Assembly (NCBI GenBank): GCA_028692885.1
Contig: JAQUWM010000021.1
Location: 1-37,120 of the forward strand
Direction of reading: 5' to 3'
Origin: Acetobacterium sp.
GTDB taxonomy: Bacteria > Bacillota > Clostridia > Eubacteriales > Eubacteriaceae
Length of the DNA stretch: 37,120 nucleotides
The notes beneath the pieces were generated by a model, which was given only the letters and a program-made list of their open reading frames with translations, did no database searches and was not told where the DNA came from. Positions 16,992 to 24,788 of the stretch are shown one piece after another. Position 1 is the first letter of the stretch. The number at the start of each line of letters is the position of its first letter. The translations under genes were made by a program, and so were the position numbers.

Positions 16992-18240
16992 GTGGATGTA
17001 AATGTTGTAGAACAGGCAGACAATCTGATGAGGATTTTCGCAATCATTATTTTTCTTGGCATTGTTTTAACAAAGGTAAGCCATAGAATAAGCATACCGG
17101 ATGTCGTGCTGTATATTGCTGCAGGCATAATTGTTGGGCCTGCTGTTTTAAATATAGTTGATTTCAGTGAATTTGGAATAATCAACCAGCTGATTCTTGC
17201 ATTTGGAGCAGCTATACATACTGTTTGATGGTGGAAGAGAAATAGCTGTTAGTGTGTTAAATGAAGTGAAGATTACCGTCGGGCTGTTAGCAACGGTTGG
17301 GGTATTAATTTCTGCATTCCTTACTGGTTTCTTCGCCTGGTAGATCCTTCATATCGATTTTATATATGCACTGCTGTTAGGCGGAGTAATTGCTTCAACA
17401 GATCCTTCAGTTCTGGTACCTTTGTTTAAAAACATGAACATAAGCCCTAAATTGAAGCAGACCATCATATCAGAATCCGCTTTTAATGATGCAGCGGGAG
17501 CAATCATCACATTTGCAATTGTTGGAATAGCAGCAGGTGGCAGCTTTTCGGTTGGAGGAAGCCTTTTGGATCTTCTGAAAACAGCAGGTGGAGGCGTATT
17601 AGTAGGTGCAGTTGTCGGTTATGTTGGAAACCAGCTTGTTTGTGAAGGTAAATTAGGTGTTTGTAGAGGATTCACTGCAGAGATGGCGATCGCTTCTGTT
17701 TTAGGTGCTTATGTTATCTCTCTTTATATTGGAGTCAGTGGATTTATGGCAGCGTTCACAGTCGGTATGGTGTGTGGCAATAAGAGCCTATTTAATATAA
17801 AAGCAGTTGAAGAGAGCCGTGTGACACATGCAATATTCAAGGATGTTACGATATCAATAATAAGGATGCTGATATTTATGTTACTGGGAATTCAGATGAA
17901 TTTCGGGATTATTGCACAATATTGGGGAGAAGCGTTGATACTAATTATGGCTTTTGTGTTTGTGGTAAGACCAGTCTCAGTTCTTCTCACAGTGCCATTT
18001 GACAGAAAAGCAAAGTGGAATATCAGAGAGATAGTTTATTTGTGCTGGATAAGAGAAACCGGAGTTATTCCTGCAGCATTGGCCGGCCTGCTTATTACTA
18101 TGAACATTCCCAATGCGGAGCTGATTTCAGCAGTCACTTCTATGGCTATCATTATAACGTTAACTTTTCAGGCGAGTACTGCAAAATATTTTGCCAGGGT
18201 GCTGAGGCTTGAGATTGAACCCAAAATAAATGTAAAATAG
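16992..18240 (+). pseudogene. CPA1-type Na+/H+ antiporter (NhaP-like), two lesions
   Basis: Read across its lesions this is a membrane antiporter of about 415 residues that would exchange sodium or potassium for protons. Frame one gives LTKVSHRISIPDVVLYIAAG and GAA; the frame then shifts because of one extra base near 17216, continuing ILFDGGREIAVSVLNEVKIT. A TAG at 17341 interrupts the same reading (FFAW-stop-ILHIDF). Then LGGVIASTDPSVLVPLF, the ion-site segment SESAFNDAAGA and hydrophobic helices follow to the stop. Two independent lesions make a sequencing error unlikely as the full explanation. GTG 16992 is preceded by AGAGGTGG. The last 272 residues remain open but lack the first helices and should not form a transporter. 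Confidence 0.8.
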
Positions 18241-18391
18241 AAATAAGGATAAAGTAAGGAACAATTAATATCAGCGTCATTTGTTTGAATTTTACCGTGG
18301 CAATTTGATATAAGTTAATTTTTAAGGGTATATTAGAAACGTAAGACATCAGTTTATTTGCTGAAAATAAATGTAAGAAAGGAAGATTAGT

Positions 18392-18649
18392 GTGAAAAAA
18401 GAAATTAAATTGTATACTTTGCCATCTTGTCCTTATTCCGAGTTGGCAAAAACACTTCTGGACGAAAGAGGTTTGGAATATAACGACATTAGTATTTATT
18501 ATAATGATAAAATGCGAGAGCAATTGGAAAAAGAGACAAACCATCATGGCGTGCCTTTTATTTTTATTGGGGATACCTGTATTGGAGGCTACACGGAGCT
18601 GAAAGATCTCGATGATTGTGGAAAGCTAACAAAAATGTTGGAAGAATAA
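18392..18649 (+). CDS. Glutaredoxin-like protein with CPYS motif
   Basis: This 85-residue thioredoxin-fold protein begins KEIKLYTLPSCPYSELAKTL, the glutaredoxin strand-turn with Cys13-Pro-Tyr-Ser16. The cis-proline segment HGVPFIF (about 53-59) and GGYTEL (about 66-71) that bind glutathione or substrate are present. The second active-site cysteine is a serine, so it would act through a monothiol mechanism, or bind a cluster or coenzyme. A third cysteine (CIGGY) lies just before the substrate loop. I start at GTG 18392, eight bases after an AAGGAAG site. It stands alone between the antiporter pseudogene and the hydrogenase operon. Confidence 0.8.
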   Translation: MKKEIKLYTLPSCPYSELAKTLLDERGLEYNDISIYYNDKMREQLEKETNHHGVPFIFIGDTCIGGYTELKDLDDCGKLTKMLEE

Positions 18650-18677
18650 GTTCTTGATATCTGATTATGATAGTGAC

Positions 18678-18718
18678 ACCCTTATTCCAAGTATTGCTTT
18701 AATTCTTGCAATAAGGGT
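18678..18718 (+). terminator. Hairpin after the glutaredoxin gene
   Basis: ACCCTTATTCCAAG and CTTGCAATAAGGGT pair over 14 positions with one mismatch, 29 bases after the stop. There is no T run, so efficiency is uncertain. Confidence 0.5.
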
Positions 18719-18851
18719 TAAAATGAGTAGGTTATACCTGACATCAACTTATGAATCTGTTTGCACTTTGAATTTGATATTACAGATAGATATTCCAATC
18801 TAATCGTGTCCTTTATTAAAATGAAAAGCACGTTCACATTCATAAAAAAAC

Positions 18852-18880
18852 TTGCAACTTAATTTATGCTGTGATATTCT
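18852..18880 (+). promoter_or_regulatory. Candidate promoter of the hydrogenase maturation operon
   Basis: TTGCAA (18852-18857), a 17-bp spacer and TATTCT (18875-18880) lie about 260 bases before the first gene. The match is moderate. A start near 18887 would give a leader long enough to carry all the hairpins described next. Confidence 0.4.
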
Positions 18881-19021
18881 TTACACTATTCAGTGCGTTA
18901 AAAGATTGGGTTTACCCAAATCTGATAACAAACTGCAAAAAAAACGAATACAACAAAGTTACGTACTGATGCCATGAGGGTTCGTCCCCAGTGGAAAGGC
19001 GAGAACATTATGTGAATTTAA

Positions 19022-19054
19022 CCTAAATCCATTGTGCTAAACAATGAGTTTGGG
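19022..19054 (+). terminator. Upstream hairpin in the hyd leader
   Basis: CCTAAATCCATTG and CAATGAGTTTGGG pair at 12 of 13 positions including two wobble pairs, with a 7-nt loop, and TTTT follows. It may be a weak first terminator or part of a switch. Confidence 0.5.
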
Positions 19055-19068
19055 TTTTGACGTGTTTT

Positions 19069-19097
19069 CCCTGTGCCATCGGTACAGGGATTTTTTT
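19069..19097 (+). terminator. Strong intrinsic terminator inside the hyd leader
   Basis: CCCTGTGCC and GGTACAGGG form a 9-bp stem (one wobble pair) with a 3-nt loop, followed by A and seven T. It lies 44 bases before the first start codon and downstream of the only candidate promoter, so operon expression should require readthrough. Confidence 0.8.
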
Positions 19098-19141
19098 GCG
19101 TATTTAAGAAACAAAGAAATTTAAAAAAGGGCGGGCCAGAA

Positions 19142-19423
19142 ATGGAAAGAAGAATAGGACTGATCGGCATTGTGGTTGAGAATGAAGAGGCGGTGGAAAA
19201 GTTAAACACTATTCTACACGATTATGGAAAGTATATTGTCGGACGGATGGGCATTCCATACCGTGAAAGAAATATTTCGGTGATCAGTGTGGTCATCGAT
19301 GCGCCAACGGATGTCATCAGTTCGCTGGCAGGAAAATTGGGAATGCTCACCGGGATCAGTATTAAAACGGTGTATTCCAAGCTTCCCAAATCTTTGGAAA
19401 ACAGGGGAGAAAGTAGTGAATAA
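19142..19423 (+). CDS. TM1266-family [FeFe]-hydrogenase system regulator, ACT-like
   Basis: This 93-residue protein starts MERRIGLIGIVVENEEAVEK and has the compact ferredoxin-like fold of TM1266 proteins, which are found almost only beside hydE, hydF and hydG and are thought to be regulators with an ACT-like ligand-binding fold. The segment VGRMGIPYRERNISVISVVI (about 37-56) is its conserved core. It is the first gene after the leader terminator. Its stop overlaps the hydE start by eight bases (GTGAATAA), so the two are translationally coupled. No DNA-binding helix-turn-helix is visible; the ligand is unknown. The purine run AAAAAAGGGCGGG gives a mediocre ribosome site. Confidence 0.85.
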   Translation: MERRIGLIGIVVENEEAVEKLNTILHDYGKYIVGRMGIPYRERNISVISVVIDAPTDVISSLAGKLGMLTGISIKTVYSKLPKSLENRGESSE

Positions 19424-20453
19424 ACTTGTTGAAAAGCTGGCCCGGGAACAATATTTAGAGGCTAAGGAGATTTTGTGGCTGCTGGAAAATAATACGGTAG
19501 AACTGCGACAGGATCTTTCTGAAAAAGCCCGTGCGGTGGCTAAAAAAACCTTTGGTAATGGCGTCTATACACGGGGGCTGATTGAATTTAGTAATTATTG
19601 TAAAAATGATTGCTATTATTGTGGGATTCGACAAAGTAATGATCAGGTCAATCGCTACCGCTTGACAGAAGACCAGATCTTTAACTGTTGTCAAACCGGC
19701 TATGCATTAGGGTTTCGGACCTTTGTCCTTCAGGGCGGAGAAGATCCTTATTTTGATGACGATCGAGTGGTTGCGATTATCCAGGAAATCAAGAAAAATT
19801 ATGCGGATTGTGCCATCACATTGTCGATGGGGGAAAAATCAAAAAAAAGTTATCAACGCCTCTATCAAGCAGGGGCAGATCGGTACCTCCTCCGCCATGA
19901 AACAGCCAATAAAGGTCACTATAAAAGGCTTCACCCGAGCAATTTGACCCTTGAAAATCGAATCACTTGTTTAAGAGACCTTAAGGAAATTGGTTTTCAG
20001 GTAGGTACCGGTTTTATGGTCGGGTCCCCAACCCAAACAATCGAAAATATCTTAGAAGATCTGGAATTTATAAAGGAATTGAAGCCACAAATGATTGGCA
20101 TTGGACCATTCATTCCCCATCACAATACCCCATTTAAAAATGCTAATCCGGGGTCACTGGAACAAACCCTGCAACTCATTTCAATTTTGCGTTTGATGTT
20201 ACCAAAAGCCCTGATTCCGGCAACGACTGCTCTGGGAACCATTAATGGCCAGGGACGAGAACTGGGGATTCTGGCTGGAGCCAATGTGGTGATGCCCAAC
20301 CTGTCTCCCGTAGCGGTGCGAAAAGATTACAGCTTGTATGATAATAAAATATGTACCGATGATGAGGCCGCGGAATGCCGAAGCTGTTTAGCAAAAAGAA
20401 TGGCTTCAATCGGCTATGAAATCTTAACCAATCGTGGCGATTACCCTGAATAA
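19416..20453 (+). CDS. hydE: [FeFe]-hydrogenase maturase HydE, radical SAM
   Basis: This 345-residue radical SAM enzyme acts on the iron synthon made by HydG on the way to the dithiomethylamine-bridged diiron subcluster. The radical SAM site is C62-x3-C66-x2-C69 in SNYCKNDCYYCG. GGEDPYF (about 108-114) fits the AdoMet-binding GGE motif. A second, non-essential cluster motif, C-x7-C-x2-C, is present at about 313, 321 and 324. I start at GTG 19416, with AGGGGAGA just upstream; the frame is open further back inside the TM1266 gene, but that gene occupies the DNA. hydG follows after 23 bases. The length and motifs are complete. Confidence 0.95.
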   Translation: MNKLVEKLAREQYLEAKEILWLLENNTVELRQDLSEKARAVAKKTFGNGVYTRGLIEFSNYCKNDCYYCGIRQSNDQVNRYRLTEDQIFNCCQTGYALGFRTFVLQGGEDPYFDDDRVVAIIQEIKKNYADCAITLSMGEKSKKSYQRLYQAGADRYLLRHETANKGHYKRLHPSNLTLENRITCLRDLKEIGFQVGTGFMVGSPTQTIENILEDLEFIKELKPQMIGIGPFIPHHNTPFKNANPGSLEQTLQLISILRLMLPKALIPATTALGTINGQGRELGILAGANVVMPNLSPVAVRKDYSLYDNKICTDDEAAECRSCLAKRMASIGYEILTNRGDYPE

Positions 20454-20476
20454 TAAGGTGAAAGAAGGAGACAACG

Positions 20477-21895
20477 ATGTATAATATTAAATCGAAAAAG
20501 GCGGAAGAGTTTATTGATAATCAGGAAATTTTGGATACCATTGCCTATGCCGAAGAAAACAAGAATAATGAAACGTTAATTGATGAGATTATAACCCGGG
20601 CTGGGGATTTCAAAGGACTCAGTCATCGTGAAGCGGCAGTGTTGCTGGCCTGTGAACTGGAAGATCAGAATAAACGTTTAGTCATTCTGGCTCAGGAAAT
20701 TAAAAAGAAATTATATGGCAATCGGATTGTCATGTTTGCGCCCCTATATCTTTCTAACTATTGTGTCAATGGGTGTGTGTACTGTCCGTATCATCATAAA
20801 AACACAACCATTAAACGAAAGCAATTGTCGCAGGCGGAAATTGTCAAGGAAGTCATTGCCCTTCAGGATATGGGTCATAAGCGCTTGGCGTTAGAAACCG
20901 GCGAAGATCCTGTAAATTGCCCACTTGAATATGTACTGGAAAGCATTAAAACGATTTACAGCATCAAACATAAAAATGGCGATATCCGTCGGGTGAATGT
21001 GAATATTGCAGCAACTACCGTCGAAAATTACAGGCGCCTGAAGGATGCCGGAATTGGGACCTATATTCTTTTCCAGGAAACCTATCATAAAGAAAATTAT
21101 GAAATGCTTCATCCCACCGGGCCTAAACACAATTACGCATGGCATACCGAGGCCATGGATCGTGCCATGGAAGGTGGCATCGATGACGTTGGCATCGGCG
21201 TTCTTTTTGGACTTAATACGTACCGTTACGATTTTGTCGGAATGCTCATGCATGCAGAGCATTTAGAAGCCGCCATGGGTGTTGGACCTCATACGATTAG
21301 TGTGCCACGGATTTGTCCGGCCGATGACATTGATACCAATGATTTTTCCAATGCCATTTCCAATGAAGTCTTTGAAAAAATTGTCACGGTGTTAAGAATT
21401 GCCGTACCATATACCGGAATGATTGTATCGACAAGGGAATCCCAGGCATCGCGGGAACGGGTCTTGAAACTGGGAATTTCCCAGATTAGCGGTGGTTCAT
21501 GCACCAGTGTGGGTGGCTATGATCATCCCGAGCCGGAAGATGAAAATTCGTCTCAATTTGATGTAACGGATACCAGAAAACTGGATGATATTGTCAACTG
21601 GCTCTTAGAGATGGGCCATATTCCAAGTTTTTGCACCGCCTGTTATCGTGAAGGCCGAACCGGAGACCGCTTTATGCAATTGGCGAAATCGGGACAAATT
21701 GTGAATTGCTGCCAACCCAATGCCATTATGACATTAAAAGAATATTTAGAGGACTATGCCTCGGCGGACACAAAAGCAAAGGGTGAGGTCATGATTCAGC
21801 GTGAGCTTCAGTCTATTCCCGATGATAAAGTCCGTGCGATTGCAACGGGCCATTTAACTCAATTAAGTGCCGGAAAACGTGACTTTCGTTTTTAA
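20477..21895 (+). CDS. hydG: [FeFe]-hydrogenase maturase HydG, tyrosine lyase
   Basis: This 472-residue radical SAM enzyme cleaves tyrosine to p-cresol, CO and cyanide and assembles an iron-CO-CN-cysteine synthon for the H-cluster. The radical cluster motif is C96-x3-C100-x2-C103 (SNYCVNGCVYCPYHH). The C-terminal HydG-specific cluster motif, C386-x2-C389-x22-C412 (FCTACYREGRTG to NCC), holds the dangler-iron cluster, so the enzyme is complete rather than a plain ThiH. GAAGGAGA lies seven bases before the ATG. It sits between hydE and aspA in one direction. Confidence 0.96.
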   Translation: MYNIKSKKAEEFIDNQEILDTIAYAEENKNNETLIDEIITRAGDFKGLSHREAAVLLACELEDQNKRLVILAQEIKKKLYGNRIVMFAPLYLSNYCVNGCVYCPYHHKNTTIKRKQLSQAEIVKEVIALQDMGHKRLALETGEDPVNCPLEYVLESIKTIYSIKHKNGDIRRVNVNIAATTVENYRRLKDAGIGTYILFQETYHKENYEMLHPTGPKHNYAWHTEAMDRAMEGGIDDVGIGVLFGLNTYRYDFVGMLMHAEHLEAAMGVGPHTISVPRICPADDIDTNDFSNAISNEVFEKIVTVLRIAVPYTGMIVSTRESQASRERVLKLGISQISGGSCTSVGGYDHPEPEDENSSQFDVTDTRKLDDIVNWLLEMGHIPSFCTACYREGRTGDRFMQLAKSGQIVNCCQPNAIMTLKEYLEDYASADTKAKGEVMIQRELQSIPDDKVRAIATGHLTQLSAGKRDFRF

Positions 21896-21948
21896 TGTGG
21901 TACCGATTAAACCAATTTTCCAAATTTCCAGAGAGAAGGTGAAGCAAA

Positions 21949-23358
21949 ATGAGAACAGAACATGACTTATTAGGTGAAATGGAAATAGACGACCATGCCT
22001 ATTATGGGATTCATACGTTACGAGCGCTTAATAATTTTTATATCACCGGCCAATCGATACATCAGGAACTGGTCGACGCATTGGTAACCATCAAAAAAGC
22101 AGCGGCGATAACCAATCGTAATATCGGCGTCCTGGATTCCCCAAAAGCTGAGGCTATTATTTCAGCCTGTGATGAGATTTTAGCGGGAGGATTGCGAAAC
22201 CATTTTGTGGTCGATGCGATGCAAGGCGGTGCGGGAACCTCTGCGAATATGAATGTTAATGAAGTCATCGCCAATCGGGCGATTGAATATCTGGGCGGCC
22301 AAAAAGGTGATTATGATTTGGTGCACCCCCTGGATCATGTTAATATGCATCAGTCTACCAATGATGTATTCCCCACCGCCGTTCGTATTGCCGCGATTCG
22401 GCTGCTAAAACCGGTAACGGAATGTTTTGCCAATTTACAGACCGCACTGCAGGAAAAAGAAGAAGAATTCTCAAGCGTCATTAAAGCTGGACGGACTCAG
22501 TTACAGGATGCGGTACCGGTAACGCTGGGTCAGGAATTTGGTGCTTGGGCTCAGGCCGTTTCCAGAGATCGCTGGCGGCTTTATAAAGCCGAGGAACGGT
22601 TGCGCCAGGTTAATATTGGTGGCACTGCAGTGGGAACGGGTCTCAATGCTCCCAAGGCTTATATCTTTAATATGATTGAACGGCTACGGGATTTAACGGG
22701 AATCAGTCTCGCCCGAACCGATTATATGATGGACCCGACTCAAAATTGTGATGTCTTTGTTGAGGTATCCGGTTTGCTCAAAACATCCGCGGTCACCCTG
22801 TCAAAGATTGCCAATGACCTGCGTTTGTTATCTTCGGGGCCTTATACCGGCCTGGGAGAAATCAGTTTACCGGCCGTTCAGGCCGGTTCATCGATCATGC
22901 CGGGAAAGATTAACCCGGTTATTCCAGAAGCAGTCAACCAGGTTGCTTTTCAGATTATCGCCAATGATACAGCCATTACCCTGGCGTCCATGTCAGGACA
23001 ATTGGAGCTCAATGCCTTTATGCCAGTAATTGCGAAAAATTTATTTGAAGCCCTGGATATCTTAAGAAATATGTTACCCATATTTATTGAACGTTGTATT
23101 AATGGCATTGAGGCCAACGAAGAAAGCTGTCGCCAAAAGCTTGATAACAGCACCGTTATGCTAACCGCCCTAACCAATTATATTGGTTATGACAAGGCCA
23201 CCGAAGCGGCCTTAACGCTCAAAGAAACAGGGAAATCGATTAAGGAAATTATTATCCAAAACAACTGGATGGATCTGGAGCTGTTGGATGAGGTACTGAA
23301 ACCAGAACGTCTCACGTCTCCGGTTTCGATCAGAAAGGAAAAAACAACGCATGAATAG
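21949..23358 (+). CDS. aspA: Aspartate ammonia-lyase within the hyd operon
   Basis: This 469-residue fumarase/aspartase superfamily enzyme should convert L-aspartate to fumarate and ammonia. The start RTEHDLLGEMEIDDHAYYGI is the standard aspartase N-terminus. The signature loop GSSIMPGKINP starts at residue 313 and GGAGTSANMNVNEVIANRA at about 91. AspA and fumarase C are close relatives; the EHDLLGE start and position favour aspartase. AGAAGGTGA precedes the ATG. Its stop overlaps the hydF start by eight bases (ATGAATAG), so it is an integral part of the maturation operon. It may deliver ammonia for the bridging amine of the H-cluster, since related lyases occur in other hyd operons. Confidence 0.92.
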   Translation: MRTEHDLLGEMEIDDHAYYGIHTLRALNNFYITGQSIHQELVDALVTIKKAAAITNRNIGVLDSPKAEAIISACDEILAGGLRNHFVVDAMQGGAGTSANMNVNEVIANRAIEYLGGQKGDYDLVHPLDHVNMHQSTNDVFPTAVRIAAIRLLKPVTECFANLQTALQEKEEEFSSVIKAGRTQLQDAVPVTLGQEFGAWAQAVSRDRWRLYKAEERLRQVNIGGTAVGTGLNAPKAYIFNMIERLRDLTGISLARTDYMMDPTQNCDVFVEVSGLLKTSAVTLSKIANDLRLLSSGPYTGLGEISLPAVQAGSSIMPGKINPVIPEAVNQVAFQIIANDTAITLASMSGQLELNAFMPVIAKNLFEALDILRNMLPIFIERCINGIEANEESCRQKLDNSTVMLTALTNYIGYDKATEAALTLKETGKSIKEIIIQNNWMDLELLDEVLKPERLTSPVSIRKEKTTHE

Positions 23359-24595
23359 TATGAATGAAACTCCAATGTCAAGTCGGATGTCGATCGGTCT
23401 TTTCGGAAAACGAAATGCCGGGAAGTCTTCTTTGCTTAATGCTTTAACCGGTCAGTCGATTGCCGTCATATCCAATGTTGCTGGAACAACCACTGATCCG
23501 GTCTATAAAACCATGGAATTTTTACCCATTGGACCGGTTGTTTTTATCGATACTGCCGGTCTAGATGATTCTGGGGAGCTGGGAATGTTAAGAATCGAAA
23601 AAACATTTGAGGTGCTGCGAAAATGTCACTTTGCTATTGTGGTAGCGGATATCGAAACCGGCATCACTGCATTTGAAAATGAATTTATCGATCAGCTCAT
23701 TCAACGAAAAATACCCTGTGTTTGTGTGTTTAATAAATGCGATAAATGGGAAATAACGAAAGAAGAAATCATTGAATTAACCAAAGCAGTTAAAATTCCC
23801 ATTACCTTTACCAGTGTTTATGATGGCACCGGCATTAAAGAAGTTAAACAAATGATTATTGACAACGCTAATTATGAGGATGTCGAACCGGCATTGGTTG
23901 GGGATCTGATTGAATCCGGCGATATGGTGGTACTGGTAACACCGGTTGATAAATCAGCTCCTAAAGGCCGGCTGATCCTGCCCCAACAGCAAACCATTCG
24001 TGATATTATTGAAAAAGATGCCATTGCGATGGTCACTAAAGAGCATGAACTAAAACGTACGCTTGAGAGTTTGAAAAAACCTCCGGCCATTGTCATTACC
24101 GATTCCCAGGCTTTTTTAAAGGTTTCTGCCGACACTGATCCAGAGATTCCGTTAACCTCTTTTTCAATCTTGTTTGCCCGACAGAAAACTGATCTGGCTG
24201 AAATGGTTCGTGGGATCAAACGCATTGAAAGTCTCTCACCCGGAGATAAAGTTTTGATCGTAGAAGGCTGTACCCATCATCGCCAGGCCGATGACATTGG
24301 AAAAGTAAAAATCCCCCGGTGGATCAGACAAATTGCTGGCGGGGATATTGAATTTGACTGGGCTGCCGGAGCCCATTATCCCAAAGATATTTCTGAATAT
24401 GCAGTAATCGTTCATTGTGGTGGGTGTATGCTAAACCGCAGAGAAATGCAATACCGGGTCCGAAAAGCCAGAGAAAATGGTGTCTATATTACCAACTATG
24501 GCATGCTGATTGCGCATGTTCAAGGTATCCTTTCCCGTGCTTTAGACCCATTTCCAGCGGCCAAGCTGGCACTGGAAGAAAATGATCTGGTCTGA
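23351..24595 (+). CDS. hydF: [FeFe]-hydrogenase maturation scaffold GTPase HydF
   Basis: This 414-residue protein receives the diiron precursor and transfers it to apo-hydrogenase. The GTPase domain has P-loop GKRNAGKS (19-26), switch threonines in VAGTTTDPV, DTAGLDD and NKCD; the central part is the dimerisation domain; the C-terminal cluster domain has C307-x-H309 (GCTHH) and H355-C356-x2-C359 (HCGGCM), the CxH-x(about 45)-HCxxC pattern of HydF. All motifs are intact. I keep the ATG at 23351, which overlaps the aspA stop by eight bases and has AAAGGA upstream. No hydrogenase structural gene lies in the window, so the target enzymes are encoded elsewhere. Confidence 0.96.
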   Translation: MNSMNETPMSSRMSIGLFGKRNAGKSSLLNALTGQSIAVISNVAGTTTDPVYKTMEFLPIGPVVFIDTAGLDDSGELGMLRIEKTFEVLRKCHFAIVVADIETGITAFENEFIDQLIQRKIPCVCVFNKCDKWEITKEEIIELTKAVKIPITFTSVYDGTGIKEVKQMIIDNANYEDVEPALVGDLIESGDMVVLVTPVDKSAPKGRLILPQQQTIRDIIEKDAIAMVTKEHELKRTLESLKKPPAIVITDSQAFLKVSADTDPEIPLTSFSILFARQKTDLAEMVRGIKRIESLSPGDKVLIVEGCTHHRQADDIGKVKIPRWIRQIAGGDIEFDWAAGAHYPKDISEYAVIVHCGGCMLNRREMQYRVRKARENGVYITNYGMLIAHVQGILSRALDPFPAAKLALEENDLV

Positions 24596-24639
24596 ATAGA
24601 TCCAAGTGCCTGACATCAGCGTATATAAAATTAACAGTA

Positions 24640-24681
24640 TTCCGGAGCCAGCAAAATGTGTGATGAGCTGGTCTTCCGGAA
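24640..24681 (+). terminator. Hairpin after hydF
   Basis: TTCCGGA with CCAGC pairs with GCTGG and TCCGGAA, with a small internal bulge and a 14-nt loop. There is no T run. It is the likely 3' border of the maturation transcript. Confidence 0.45.
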
Positions 24682-24788
24682 AGTTGTGATAGTGTCGCGG
24701 AACAATGCCGATTTTACTTGACGGCTTACATTAACCTTGGTATAGTTAAGAAACGTCAATAATGATGATAAAGGGTAGGTAAAATATT

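Larger units (their letters stand above)
18887..19141 (+). promoter_or_regulatory. Structured 5' leader of the hyd operon, possible riboswitch or attenuator
   Basis: The leader of about 255 bases contains, in order, a hairpin from AGATTGGG and CCCAAATCT (18902-18922), a compact GC-containing block at 18968-19005 (GGGTTCGTCCC and GGAAAGGCGAGAAC), a 13-position stem at 19022-19054 and a classical terminator at 19069-19097. The arrangement of conserved-looking block, switchable stem and terminator before the coding region is that of a riboswitch or attenuator. It matches none of the riboswitch consensus sequences I can recall (cobalamin, SAM, TPP, FMN, Moco, THF, glutamine). The identity is open. 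Confidence 0.5.

Noticed and set aside
18960-19010. Known riboswitch class in the hyd leader (cobalamin, glutamine, SAM-III, fluoride)
   Set aside because: Short strings resemble parts of these consensus sequences, but no core matched fully, so I left the leader unnamed.
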